A stretch of 64,000 nt of DNA from an uncultured Muribaculaceae bacterium (GCA_947381945.1 CANCXM010000015.1:1-64000), one strand, 5' to 3'. Shown: positions 9,232 to 18,087, counted from the stretch's first letter. Numbers and translations are program-made. Notes: generated from the sequence alone by a model not told the origin.

Positions 9232-9717
9232 ATGAAAACAACTGCCTCACTCGACAGCACCGACATAATGATATTGAAGGCCCTTCAAGACAATTCCAGA
9301 CTTACCGTAAAGGAACTTGCCAAAGCCATCCACCTCTCCCCTACTCCGACATTCGAACGGGTGAAACGCCTCGAACGCGACGGCTACATTACTAAATATA
9401 TGGCTGTGCTTGATGCTGAAAAGCTCGATTGCGGCTTCCTCGCGTTCTGCTATCTCAAAATGAAACAGCACACCCACGAGAATGCCATCCGCATAATGGA
9501 GGCAGTGAAATCCATCCCTGAGATTGCGGAATGCTACAACATCTCCGGCGACCATGACTTCCTGCTTAAAATCTATACCCGCGACATGAAATCATATCAG
9601 AAATTCCTGCTCCGCATACTCGGCGAACTCGACTGCATCGGCTCACTCAACAGCTCCTTCGTCCTCGGCGAAGTAAAAAACACCCACGAAATCCCCCTCC
9701 CGGAAGAGAGGGAGTGA
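9232..9717 (+). CDS. Lrp/AsnC family transcriptional regulator
   Basis: A 161-residue feast/famine regulator. Residues 8-60 form the AsnC-type helix-turn-helix (LDSTDIMILKALQDNSRL, then LSPTPTFERVKRLERDGYI). Residues 70-145 are the RAM ligand-binding and oligomerisation domain, with the conserved CYNISGDHDFLLKI segment. Divergent transcription from metY with touching promoters suggests that it senses an amino acid and controls sulfur amino acid synthesis. The ligand cannot be told from sequence. Confidence 0.9.
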   Translation: MKTTASLDSTDIMILKALQDNSRLTVKELAKAIHLSPTPTFERVKRLERDGYITKYMAVLDAEKLDCGFLAFCYLKMKQHTHENAIRIMEAVKSIPEIAECYNISGDHDFLLKIYTRDMKSYQKFLLRILGELDCIGSLNSSFVLGEVKNTHEIPLPEERE

Positions 9718-9738
9718 AGGAAAATAGTATTGATAATT

Positions 9739-10272
9739 TTATACACAGAAATTTTTAAGGTCGTAAAACATCAATCTTGTGTCTTCATCCTTATCCAAAT
9801 CTGTAAAAAATTCAAACCCGTTCTTTTTATAGAACAGCGATGCTGTTTTTAGAGCATCAACTGTCAGAAAACGGCATCCAAGTCGTTTAGCCGTCGTAAA
9901 AGCATATTTAATACTATCCAATACAAATGTTCCTACCCCTTTTCCGGCATAAATTTCGTTTACAGCAAGCCTACCTATTTTAACAGCCGGATAATTTCTG
10001 CGGCGTTTTGGGTTCGGGATATTCCTGTTCAATCTATTCCATACAGATTTTTCTTCCGAATTAAACGTAATTTTATCCGCAAGGAGACTAAAATATGCAA
10101 CCGTGACATCCTCTTGTAAATCTTCAATCAAGAATGTCACCGCCATCAATTCTTTTTGAAAATGCTTGGCATCATCGAAAAGAAAGGCATTCAAATCGTC
10201 TTCAACACATTTAAATGCCTTTATTTCCGTATCAGATGTGAGTTGAATCTGCACAAATTTTGAAAAATCCAT
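9739..10272 (-). CDS. GNAT-family N-acetyltransferase, candidate toxin of a two-gene module
   Basis: A 177-residue single-domain GNAT protein. The acetyl-CoA binding loop is visible as YAGKGVGTFVLDSI near residues 112-125, and the C-terminal SLFYKKNGFEFF matches the end of the fold. Its size and layout resemble TacT/AtaT-type toxins, which acetylate aminoacyl-tRNA. It starts one base after the stop of a 52-codon gene on the same strand, so the two are almost certainly translationally coupled. The pair is AT-rich compared with its neighbours, which hints at horizontal transfer. A toxin role is inference; a small-molecule acetyltransferase is the alternative. Confidence 0.75.
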   Translation of the reverse strand: MDFSKFVQIQLTSDTEIKAFKCVEDDLNAFLFDDAKHFQKELMAVTFLIEDLQEDVTVAYFSLLADKITFNSEEKSVWNRLNRNIPNPKRRRNYPAVKIGRLAVNEIYAGKGVGTFVLDSIKYAFTTAKRLGCRFLTVDALKTASLFYKKNGFEFFTDLDKDEDTRLMFYDLKNFCV

Positions 10273-10273
10273 C

Positions 10274-10432
10274 TTACCATTGGAAATTACTGATGGATTT
10301 CATCATTTCATAAGCTTTTCTTGCTCTTTCTTTTTCCTCCTTTGAAACCGGTCGTGACTGTGAAATCAGTCTTTCAAAGCGTTCCGCATCCTTACCGTAA
10401 AGTTCAGGAGTCTCTCTAATTGGTCTTGCCAT
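10274..10432 (-). CDS. Small 52-residue protein upstream of the GNAT gene, candidate antitoxin
   Basis: Translation from ATG at 10432 to TAA at 10274 gives a charged, helical 52-residue protein that starts MARPIRETPELYGKDAERFE and contains a KEEKERARKAYEMMK helix. A promoter box (TATCTTTG, 10461-10468) lies just upstream and the GNAT start is one base downstream. It is not a DUF1778 ribbon-helix-helix protein, the usual partner of GNAT toxins, and no DNA-binding fold is obvious. Similar small proteins beginning MxxPIxETPxL occur beside GNATs in Bacteroidales as far as I recall. An antitoxin or partner role is inference from arrangement. Confidence 0.65.
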   Translation of the reverse strand: MARPIRETPELYGKDAERFERLISQSRPVSKEEKERARKAYEMMKSISNFQW

Positions 10433-10736
10433 ATCCGGTTATGATTTAATTGTTTGATTACAAAGATACAACAACTTACTGAGATTAAGAACATTTTTAT
10501 ACATCTATTTTTCACAAAATTTGTCCAATCTATTTAACGGCCATTACCGGAGGGCACTATTTTCATTACTGAATTAGCATTACATTGGGTAAAATTTATT
10601 AACTTTGCGTAGCAACTATTTTAATTCGGCAGTGACGATACTCTATCATATAATGACGATACTCCATTATATAATAAAGTAGCCTTCCATTGCCGCTGAA
10701 GAGAGAATCAATACCAAAACACAATTTATATTATCC
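10433..10736. promoter_or_regulatory. Divergent intergenic region with promoters for the GNAT pair and the histidine operon
   Basis: This 304-bp AT-rich stretch holds a minus-strand TAnnTTTG box for the GNAT pair (10461-10468) and a plus-strand box TAACTTTG for the hut operon (10600-10607). No good -33 element stands at 19-21 bp from the hut box, as is common in activator-dependent promoters. A 21-bp tandem repeat (10633-10674) follows in the predicted hut leader of about 120 bases. Confidence 0.55.
10633..10674 (+). repeat. 21-bp tandem repeat in the hut leader
   Basis: Two adjacent 21-bp copies (10633-10653 and 10654-10674) share TGACGATACTC and end in ATATAA, with two or three mismatches. 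The position just downstream of the predicted hut transcription start would suit a repressor operator or RNA-level control. Confidence 0.6.
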
Positions 10737-12443
10737 ATGAAAACACGAATCATAGAGTGTGTCCCCAATTTCAGTGAGGGACGTGATAAGAATGTAATCA
10801 AGGCCATCACCGACGCGATCGAGAGCGTCAAAGGCATCAGTCTGCTCGACGTTGACCCGGGAGAGGCCACAAACCGCACGGTCGTCACGTTCGTTGGCGA
10901 ACCCGAGGCTGTTGTCGAAGCTGCCTTCCAAGGTGTGAAACGTGCGGCCGAACTCATTGATATGCGCAACCATCACGGAGCACATCCGCGCATGGGTGCG
11001 ACAGATGTATGCCCCCTGATTCCCATTTCCGGAATCACACTTGAAGAATGTGCGGAACTGGCGAGAAAGCTCGCAAAACGCATTGCCGACGAACTTGAAG
11101 TCCCGACCTACTGCTATGAAGCTGCCGCCTTCACTCCCGAGCGCAAGAATCTTGCCGTATGCCGTGCGGGCGAATATGAAGCCCTTCCTGAAAAGATGAA
11201 CCACGAAGGCAAAGGACCCGACTTCGGCGACCGCCCATTTGACGAGAAGGCAGCCCGCACAGGAGCCACCACGGTCGGTGCGCGCGACTTCCTCATCGCT
11301 GTCAACTTCAACCTCAACTCCACCTCTACACGCCGTGCGAACGCCATTGCATTTGATGTCCGCGAAAAGGGTCGTCCCGTGCGCGAAGGTGGCAAGGTCA
11401 ACGGCAAACCGCTGAAGGATGAGAACGGCAACACCATCATGAAGCCCGGTACACTCAAAGCCACCAAGGCCATCGGTTGGTTCATCGACGAATATGGGAT
11501 CGCCCAGGTGTCGATGAACATCACTGACATATCCACCACTCCACTCCATGTCGCATTTGATGAAGTCTGCCGCGCGGCCAATGAGCGCGGTGTGCGAGTG
11601 ACCGGTACTGAAATCGTGGGTCTTGTGCCCAAGCGCACCCTCCTCGAAGCCGGACGTTACTTCCTCCACAAACAGCAGCGTTCCACCGGCATCTCTGAAA
11701 GCGAAATCATCCGCATGGCCGTCAAGTCAATGGGACTTGACGAACTGGCGCCATTCCGTCCCGAAGAGAAGGTGATTGAATACCTCATCGCGCCGAAAAA
11801 CGCCGGCAAGAAGCTCACCGACATGACATGCACCGAATTTGCCGAGGAAACTGCATCCGAATCCCCGGCGCCCGGCGGAGGTTCCATCTCGGCCTACATG
11901 GGCGCTCTCGCGGCTGCCCTCGGCACAATGGTGGCAAACCTTTCAAGCCACAAAGCCGGTTGGGACGAGCGTTGGAAAGAATTCTCTGACCAGGCCGACA
12001 AGGGTCAGGAGCTTATGCAGCGTCTTCTCCATCTCGTCGACGAAGACACCGAGGCATTCAACCGTATCATGGACGCTTTCAAAATGCCGAAATCAACCGA
12101 TGAGGAAAAAGCAGCCCGCGCAGAGGCCATCGAGGCCGCAACACTATATGCGACACAGATTCCCCTCTCGACGATGGAAACCGCTGCCGAGACATTCCCC
12201 ATCCTCGAATCAATGGCCCGCACAGGCAATCCGGCCTCTGTCAGCGATGCCGGAGTCGGCGCGCTTGCCGCCCGCTCGGCCGTCCTCGGCGCACAGCTCA
12301 ATGTCCGCATCAATGCCGCCTCGTTGAAGAACCGCGAGGAGGCCGACCGTCTGACAGCCCGTGCCGAAGAAATCGCTGCCAGAGCCATCGAAGCCGAGGC
12401 CAATGTGCTCCGGATTGTCAACGAGGTTCTTGCCAAAAACTGA
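10737..12443 (+). CDS. ftcD: Bifunctional glutamate formimidoyltransferase / formimidoyl-THF cyclodeaminase
   Basis: Catalyses the last steps of histidine breakdown: formiminoglutamate plus tetrahydrofolate gives glutamate and 5-formimino-THF, then methenyl-THF plus ammonia. The 568-residue protein fuses both activities, as in mammalian FTCD. Residues 1-330 are the formiminotransferase, starting KTRIIECVPNFSEGRD, with the catalytic histidine H83 in HPRMGATD. Residues 360-560 are the cyclodeaminase, with the ASESPAPGGGSISAYMGAL signature. It heads the hut operon, and hutU starts 27 bp downstream. It replaces HutG or HutF routes, which are not present here. Confidence 0.95.
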   Translation: MKTRIIECVPNFSEGRDKNVIKAITDAIESVKGISLLDVDPGEATNRTVVTFVGEPEAVVEAAFQGVKRAAELIDMRNHHGAHPRMGATDVCPLIPISGITLEECAELARKLAKRIADELEVPTYCYEAAAFTPERKNLAVCRAGEYEALPEKMNHEGKGPDFGDRPFDEKAARTGATTVGARDFLIAVNFNLNSTSTRRANAIAFDVREKGRPVREGGKVNGKPLKDENGNTIMKPGTLKATKAIGWFIDEYGIAQVSMNITDISTTPLHVAFDEVCRAANERGVRVTGTEIVGLVPKRTLLEAGRYFLHKQQRSTGISESEIIRMAVKSMGLDELAPFRPEEKVIEYLIAPKNAGKKLTDMTCTEFAEETASESPAPGGGSISAYMGALAAALGTMVANLSSHKAGWDERWKEFSDQADKGQELMQRLLHLVDEDTEAFNRIMDAFKMPKSTDEEKAARAEAIEAATLYATQIPLSTMETAAETFPILESMARTGNPASVSDAGVGALAARSAVLGAQLNVRINAASLKNREEADRLTARAEEIAARAIEAEANVLRIVNEVLAKN

Positions 12444-12470
12444 TTAACGCCATAAACACGTCTATCAACC

Positions 12471-14483
12471 ATGACTAAAGAAGAATTCCGCTCTACGGTC
12501 GGTGCCGGTATCCCCGACACCCTCCCGCAGCCCAAAGTATATGACACAAATGTCAACCATGCGCCTAAACGCAAGGACATACTGACAGCCAAAGAGAAAA
12601 AACTTGCGGTGAAGAATGCCCTGCGCTACTTCCCCAAGCATCTTCATGCCGAACTTGCCCGCGAGTTTGCCAAGGAACTGGAGACCTACGGCCGCATCTA
12701 CATGTATCGCTTCCGTCCCGACTATGAAATGTATGCCCGTCCCATTGACGAATATCCGGCACGTTCACGTCAGGCTGCTGCGATAATGATGATGATTCAG
12801 AACAACCTTGACCCGCGTGTGGCCCAACACCCCCACGAACTCATCACCTACGGAGGAAACGGTGCCGTATTCCAGAACTGGGCACAGTATCTGCTCGTCA
12901 TGAAATATCTTTCCGAGATGACCGACCGGCAGACCCTTGTCATGTATTCCGGCCATCCGCTCGGACTTTTCCCCTCGCACCCCGACGCTCCGCGCGTGAT
13001 AGTCACCAACGGCATGGTCATCCCCAACTACTCCAAGCCTGACGACTGGGAGAGATTCAACGCCCTCGGCGTGTCTCAGTATGGGCAGATGACCGCAGGT
13101 TCTTATATGTATATCGGTCCGCAGGGCATCGTCCACGGCACTACCATAACAGTCCTCAACGCAGGCCGTAAACGTCTCCCCGAAGGTAAACATGACCTCG
13201 GAGGTATGCTCTTCGTCTCCGCCGGTCTCGGTGGAATGTCGGGCGCACAGCCCAAGGCCGGAAACATCGCGGGGGTTGTCAGCATCATCGCCGAAGTCAA
13301 TCCCAAGGCTGTCGCCACCCGCCACAGTCAAGGCTGGGTGGATGAGGTCCACACATCGCTCGACGAGCTGATGGAGCGCGTGGCAGAAGCTCGCAAGAAC
13401 TGCGAGGCGGTATCACTTGCCTATCAAGGCAACGTCGTCGACCTCTGGGAACGTCTTGCAGCCGACGGCGTGAAAGTTGACCTCGGATCAGACCAGACTT
13501 CCCTCCACAATCCCTGGGCCGGAGGATACTATCCCGCCGGACTGAGCTTCGAGGAGGCAAAGGTGATGATGGCCGAGAATCCGGAAGAATTCAAACGCCG
13601 GGTGCAGGAATCATTGCGCCGTCAGGTTGCCGCCATCAACAAACTCACGGAAAACGGAATGTATTTCTTCGACTACGGTAATGCCTTCCTTCTCGAATCG
13701 TCGCGCGCCGGAGCCGACATCATGACCGAAGAGGGCACTTTCCGCTACCCCTCCTACGTCCAGGACATCATGGGACCGTCGTTCTTCGACTATGGTTTCG
13801 GTCCTTTCCGCTGGGTGTGCACATCCGGCAAACCGGAAGACCTTGCAAAAAGCGATGCTATCGCCGCTGAGGTCCTCGAAAGAATCCTCAAAGATGCACC
13901 CGAAGAAATCAAAGGCCAGTTGCGCGACAATATACATTGGATACGCGAGGCCGGACGAAACAAACTCGTTGTCGGTTCGCAGGCCCGTATCCTATATGCC
14001 GATTCCGAAGGCCGCACCAAAATCGCACAGGCTTTCAACGATGCCATTGCCCGAGGTGAAATCTCGGCTCCAATCGTCCTTGGCCGCGACCATCATGACG
14101 TATCGGGCACGGACTCTCCCTACCGTGAGACCTCCAATATCTACGACGGCTCACAGTTCACTGCCGACATGGCTGTCCACAACGTAATCGGCGATTCATT
14201 CCGCGGTGCCACATGGGTTTCAATCCACAACGGTGGCGGTGTCGGTTGGGGCGAAGTCATCAATGGCGGTTTCGGCATGGTCATCGACGGATCTGAGGAT
14301 TCCGCACGCCACATCGACGAGATGCTTCTCTGGGATGTCAACAACGGCATCGCCCGTCGCAGTTGGGCCCGCAACGAGGGTGCAATCTCCGCAATCAAGC
14401 GCGAGATGCAACGCACTCCCGGGCTGCAAGTCACCCTGCCGAACATCGCTGACGACGAAGTCATCGCCGCCGCGTTCGAATAG
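12471..14483 (+). CDS. hutU: Urocanate hydratase, long type
   Basis: Adds water to urocanate to form 4-imidazolone-5-propionate, using tightly bound NAD as an electrophile. The protein has 670 residues, over 100 more than the classical ~557-residue bacterial HutU and close to the animal enzyme. Conserved urocanase segments are visible, including LITYGGNGAVFQNWAQYLL near residue 120, YSGHPLGLFPSHPDAPRV and the C-terminal HNGGGVGWGEVINGGFGMV. It is the second gene of the hut operon. A long inverted repeat begins four bases after its stop codon. Confidence 0.95.
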   Translation: MTKEEFRSTVGAGIPDTLPQPKVYDTNVNHAPKRKDILTAKEKKLAVKNALRYFPKHLHAELAREFAKELETYGRIYMYRFRPDYEMYARPIDEYPARSRQAAAIMMMIQNNLDPRVAQHPHELITYGGNGAVFQNWAQYLLVMKYLSEMTDRQTLVMYSGHPLGLFPSHPDAPRVIVTNGMVIPNYSKPDDWERFNALGVSQYGQMTAGSYMYIGPQGIVHGTTITVLNAGRKRLPEGKHDLGGMLFVSAGLGGMSGAQPKAGNIAGVVSIIAEVNPKAVATRHSQGWVDEVHTSLDELMERVAEARKNCEAVSLAYQGNVVDLWERLAADGVKVDLGSDQTSLHNPWAGGYYPAGLSFEEAKVMMAENPEEFKRRVQESLRRQVAAINKLTENGMYFFDYGNAFLLESSRAGADIMTEEGTFRYPSYVQDIMGPSFFDYGFGPFRWVCTSGKPEDLAKSDAIAAEVLERILKDAPEEIKGQLRDNIHWIREAGRNKLVVGSQARILYADSEGRTKIAQAFNDAIARGEISAPIVLGRDHHDVSGTDSPYRETSNIYDGSQFTADMAVHNVIGDSFRGATWVSIHNGGGVGWGEVINGGFGMVIDGSEDSARHIDEMLLWDVNNGIARRSWARNEGAISAIKREMQRTPGLQVTLPNIADDEVIAAAFE

Positions 14484-14486
14484 GTC

Positions 14487-14608
14487 TGTAGGGACGCGCT
14501 GTAGCGCGTATGCCCGATGAAATACATCTATATATGCATTACATTATATAATGTAATATATTTTCATTTGGGTTCAATACGGCATACGCGCTACAGCGCG
14601 TCCCTACA
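14487..14608. repeat. 28-bp inverted repeat pair of a dispersed repeat family
   Basis: The arms 14487-14514 and 14581-14608 are a perfect 28-bp inverted repeat with the core GGGACGCGCTGTAGCGCGTA, itself partly palindromic. The 66-bp spacer contains a perfect 20-bp palindrome at 14538-14557. A third identical 28-bp copy lies at 22091-22118. No open frame is needed to explain it. In the hut transcript it would fold into a very strong hairpin between hutU and hutH. Confidence 0.85.
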
Positions 14609-14614
14609 AATAGC

Positions 14615-14660
14615 ACCCCCAATTACAAAATACCCCCAATTACAGGCAACAATGCCTGTA
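14615..14660 (+). repeat. Short direct repeat and hairpin upstream of hutH
   Basis: The 13-mer ACCCCCAATTACA occurs at 14615-14627 and again at 14632-14644. It is followed by a perfect 8-bp hairpin with a 4-base loop (14641-14648 with 14653-14660), ending about 40 bases before the hutH start. The role is unknown; it may affect stability or translation of the downstream half of the hut message. Confidence 0.55.
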
Positions 14661-14701
14661 GAATCTACAAAACACCTTGAAAACCTTAAATCCATAAAAC
14701 A

Positions 14702-16183
14702 ATGATTCATCATATCAGCCCCGAATGGCTCACAATCGAGCGCGTCGGGGAAATCATCACCAACAAAATGACCCTCGAACTGAGCGAGGAGTCAGTCAAC
14801 CGTATCAACCGCTGCCGTCAGTATCTCGACGACAAAATCAGCGAGTGTGACCATCCTATTTACGGTATCACAACCGGATTCGGTTCACTCTGCAATATCT
14901 CCATCGACCAGCAGGACCTGTCGAAACTTCAGGAAAACCTCGTGAAATCCCACGCCTGTGGCTGTGGCGACAAAGTTGACCCGCAGATTGTAAAAATCAT
15001 GTTGCTCACCAAAATCATGTCTCTTTCATTCGGCAATTCAGGTGTGCAGCTCTCGACAGTGCAGAGGATGGTCGACTTTTTCAACGAGGACATCATACCT
15101 GTGGTCTATCAGCTCGGCTCACTCGGAGCATCGGGCGACCTTGCACCTCTGGCCAACATGTGTCTACCTCTCCTCGGCCTCGGAGAGGTATTATATAAAG
15201 GTGAAATCCGTCCTGCCGCAGAAGTGCTCCGCGAGAAAGGCTGGGAGCCTGTCAAACTCGTTTCGAAAGAGGGTCTCGCCCTGCTCAACGGCACACAGTT
15301 CATGTCGAGCCACGCCGTCCAGGCAATACTCCGCGCACGCCGTCTGAGCGCGCTTGCCGACAAAATCGGTGCAATGTCGCTCGACTCATTCGACGGCCGC
15401 ATAGACCCGTTCGGCGATGAAGTCAACGCCGTGCGTCCTCATCCCGGACAGCTTGCAACAGCCCGTGCCGTCCGTGGCCATCTCGAAGGCAGCGAACTCA
15501 TCCGCCAGTATAAGAAACATGTCCAGGACCCCTACTCTTTCCGCTGTATGCCACAGGTCCATGGAGCCGTCAAGGATGCACTTAGCTATGTCGGTGACGT
15601 GATTGAGACTGAAATCAACTCTCCGACCGACAACCCGACCATTTTCCCGGAGGAAGACATCATCGTATCGGCCGGCAACTTCCATGGTGAACCCATAGCC
15701 TTGCCGATGGACTATCTCGCTCTTGCGATGGCCGAACTCGGCAGCGTCTCCGAACGCCGTATCTACCGACTCATCTCCGGTGCGCGCGGACTTCCTCCGT
15801 TCCTTGTCGCAAATCCGGGTCTCAACAGCGGTTTCATGATTCCGCAATATGCCGCCGCATCCATCGTTAACCAGTCCAAGGGACTCTGCTGGCCGACGAG
15901 CTGCGACTCGATTCCGTCGTCGCAGGGTCAGGAAGACCATGTCTCGATGGGCGGCAACTCCGCCACCAAACTTTGTCGTGTGGTCGACAACACCGAACGT
16001 ATCCTTGCCATCGAACTTTTCAACGCTGCGCAGGCTCTTGACCTCCGCCGTCCGCTGACATCATCGCCGGAACTTGAGAAGTGGCATGAGGAATACCGCA
16101 AAGTAGTTCCATTCATCGACAATGATACCGTAATGTCGCCCTACATCGCTGCATCAGTTGAATTCCTACGCAATAATCCCTAA
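14702..16183 (+). CDS. hutH: Histidine ammonia-lyase
   Basis: Deaminates L-histidine to trans-urocanate, the first step of histidine use. The 493-residue protein has the aromatic amino acid lyase fold. The Ala-Ser-Gly triad that cyclises to the MIO cofactor is A143-S144-G145 in GSLGASGDLAPLAN. The substrate-binding YGITTGFGSL segment is at residues 54-63. It is the third gene of the hut operon, separated from hutU by 218 bp of repeat-rich sequence, and hutI follows 11 bp later. Histidine lyase rather than tyrosine or phenylalanine lyase is supported by the operon context. Confidence 0.96.
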   Translation: MIHHISPEWLTIERVGEIITNKMTLELSEESVNRINRCRQYLDDKISECDHPIYGITTGFGSLCNISIDQQDLSKLQENLVKSHACGCGDKVDPQIVKIMLLTKIMSLSFGNSGVQLSTVQRMVDFFNEDIIPVVYQLGSLGASGDLAPLANMCLPLLGLGEVLYKGEIRPAAEVLREKGWEPVKLVSKEGLALLNGTQFMSSHAVQAILRARRLSALADKIGAMSLDSFDGRIDPFGDEVNAVRPHPGQLATARAVRGHLEGSELIRQYKKHVQDPYSFRCMPQVHGAVKDALSYVGDVIETEINSPTDNPTIFPEEDIIVSAGNFHGEPIALPMDYLALAMAELGSVSERRIYRLISGARGLPPFLVANPGLNSGFMIPQYAAASIVNQSKGLCWPTSCDSIPSSQGQEDHVSMGGNSATKLCRVVDNTERILAIELFNAAQALDLRRPLTSSPELEKWHEEYRKVVPFIDNDTVMSPYIAASVEFLRNNP

Positions 16184-16194
16184 GCTGCATCATC

Positions 16195-17427
16195 ATGCTT
16201 ATAACCAATATCGGTGTCCTCGTCGGAACAGACGGCGGGGACACCCCTTTCCTCAGAGGAAAGGATATGAACCGGCTCGGCACTCTGAGCAATGCGTGGC
16301 TGCGCACCGACGGTGAACGCATCCGCGATTTCGGCCCGATGGATGAATGCCCGGCACCGCGCGTCGGTGAAGAAAAAGTGGATGCCGAGGGAGGCTATCT
16401 CTTCCCCTCTTTCTGCGACTCCCACACCCATATCGTCTATGCAGGAAGCCGCGAACGCGAGTTTATCGACAAAATCAACGGCCTCAGCTACGAGGAGATT
16501 GCCAAGCGCGGAGGCGGCATACTCAACTCTGCTGACCTTCTCCATGCGACATCGGAAGATGAACTATACCGACAAGCTATGACCCGCGTGAGAGAAATCA
16601 TAGCCATGGGTACAGGCTGCGTGGAAACCAAGAGCGGTTATGGCCTGACAACTGCCGATGAGCTTAAGATGCTGCGCGTCATCGCCCGCATTGCCGAAAG
16701 CACACCATTGAAAGTAAAGGCGACATTCCTCGGCGCACATGCCGTCGGACGCGCCTACGCAGGCCGTCAGGGCGACTATGTCAATCTCGTCTGCAATGAA
16801 ATGATTCCAGCCGTGGCTGCCGAGGGACTTGCTGAATTTGTCGATGTGTTCTGCGACGCAGGATTCTTCACTGTCGAAGAAACTGACCGGATATTGACCG
16901 CCGGAGCGCACTACGGACTTCGACCGAAAATCCATGCCAATGAGCTCGCCGTTTCGGGAGGTGTGCAGGTCGGGGTGAAGCACAAGGCCCTTTCCGTGGA
17001 CCACCTCGAACGTATCGGTGACGAGGAGATTGCAATTCTTGCCGAAGCGCAGACAGTGGCGACAATGCTGCCGGGTGCGTCATTCTTCCTCGGAATGCCC
17101 TACGGTCCGGCACGAAAAGCCATTGAAAGCGGAGCCATCGTCGCACTTGCTTCCGACTACAATCCCGGCTCGTCACCCTCAGGCAACATGCGCATGGTCA
17201 TGTCGCTCGGCTGTATCAAGATGAAACTCACTCCCGCCGAAGCCATCAACGCCACTACCATCAACGGAGCCTTCGCAATGGGTTGCAGCAATGACTACGG
17301 CTCGATAGCCTCCGGGAAAATAGCCAATTTCTACCTCACCCGACCGCTGCCATCACTGGAATTCTATCCCTACGCCTACGCGACACCCGTCATCACCCGC
17401 ACCTACCTCAAAGGGGAGCTTGCATGA
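16195..17427 (+). CDS. hutI: Imidazolonepropionase
   Basis: Hydrolyses 4-imidazolone-5-propionate to formiminoglutamate, feeding FTCD. The 410-residue amidohydrolase has the metal-binding H-x-H pair at H77 and H79 in FCDSHTHIVYAGSREREF. A further metal or substrate histidine lies in KIHANELAVSGGVQVG, and ALASDYNPGSSPSGN is near the C-terminus. It begins 11 bp after hutH and closes the operon. The four genes together form a complete histidine-to-glutamate pathway. Confidence 0.96.
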   Translation: MLITNIGVLVGTDGGDTPFLRGKDMNRLGTLSNAWLRTDGERIRDFGPMDECPAPRVGEEKVDAEGGYLFPSFCDSHTHIVYAGSREREFIDKINGLSYEEIAKRGGGILNSADLLHATSEDELYRQAMTRVREIIAMGTGCVETKSGYGLTTADELKMLRVIARIAESTPLKVKATFLGAHAVGRAYAGRQGDYVNLVCNEMIPAVAAEGLAEFVDVFCDAGFFTVEETDRILTAGAHYGLRPKIHANELAVSGGVQVGVKHKALSVDHLERIGDEEIAILAEAQTVATMLPGASFFLGMPYGPARKAIESGAIVALASDYNPGSSPSGNMRMVMSLGCIKMKLTPAEAINATTINGAFAMGCSNDYGSIASGKIANFYLTRPLPSLEFYPYAYATPVITRTYLKGELA

Positions 17428-17449
17428 CCGGCAAACCTTCCCCCGCAAA

Positions 17450-17818
17450 CTAACGGTTGTTAAGTGTGGGGAGAAAGGCATCAGGTATATGTTCGATGGT
17501 ATAATTCATAGGATTGCCTATCACAAGGACGAGATCAAAACGTGGTTCAAGAGGAATGTCGTAGGAATTGATATATGTATCAGCAGCCCTGACAAGCCGC
17601 GACCGCTTCCTGTTGTCAATCGCATCCGCCGGATCTGTAAAATCAGTGGCGCGTGTCTTGACTTCGACAAAACAGATTGCATCATCCCTCATGGCTATGA
17701 AATCAATTTCAACCCCTGCTATGCGGATATTCTCTCCACCTATCGCATAGCCCTGCGTGAGAAGATAGTCCCGTGCAACCTCCTCACCCCATCGTCCAAG
17801 TTCATTGTGATCAGCCAT
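17450..17818 (-). CDS. yraN: YraN family (UPF0102) nuclease-like protein
   Basis: A 122-residue protein of the YraN family, which has a restriction-endonuclease-like fold. It starts MADHNELGRWGEEVARDYLL, and the core contains EIDFIAMRDDAICFVEVKTR, which keeps the D-(x)n-E-x-K catalytic pattern. The cellular role is not established. The upstream extension to 17929 is cysteine-rich and unlike the family, so the ATG at 17818 is chosen. It is convergent with hutI, 22 bp apart. Confidence 0.9.
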   Translation of the reverse strand: MADHNELGRWGEEVARDYLLTQGYAIGGENIRIAGVEIDFIAMRDDAICFVEVKTRATDFTDPADAIDNRKRSRLVRAADTYINSYDIPLEPRFDLVLVIGNPMNYTIEHIPDAFLPTLNNR

Positions 17819-17896
17819 AATAAATTCGAATAAATGCAAATATAACAGCAATTTTCGAATCCCACAAAACAAACAGCCACAAAATCCCTGGCCGAT

Positions 17897-17953
17897 AAAG
17901 GCACAGTTCATACATGTTTGATTTTTCATTGCAAACTGTATGGACTGTGCCTT
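17897..17953. repeat. Hairpin related to the one at 19153-19213
   Basis: Arms 17897-17920 and 17932-17953 pair over 22-24 positions, with one G-U wobble and one bulge. The apex holds TTGATTTTTCATTGCAAA. A closely similar apex occurs in the hairpin at 19153-19213, while the stem bases differ in a compensating way. It stands upstream of the minus-strand yraN gene and upstream of the 18056 promoter. Confidence 0.7.
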
Positions 17954-18055
17954 TCAATTCCATACCGATATGCCCGTATCGGCCAAATTGCAGCTATTAT
18001 GACAGTTCATCAAAACCGATGCGAAACCGTCATCTGCCATTATATTTCCGGTTGA

Positions 18056-18087
18056 TTTGCGTATATGGAATTTTTAACTTACTTTTG
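18056..18087 (+). promoter_or_regulatory. Full-consensus Bacteroidetes promoter
   Basis: TTTG (18056-18059) is separated by exactly 20 bp from TACTTTTG (18080-18087), which matches TAnnTTTG at every position. It drives the outer-membrane protein gene at 18311 after a leader of about 215 bases. Confidence 0.75.

Noticed and set aside
10731..11669. 312-codon minus-strand frame opposite ftcD
   Set aside because: It is the complement of the ftcD formiminotransferase domain; no independent evidence.
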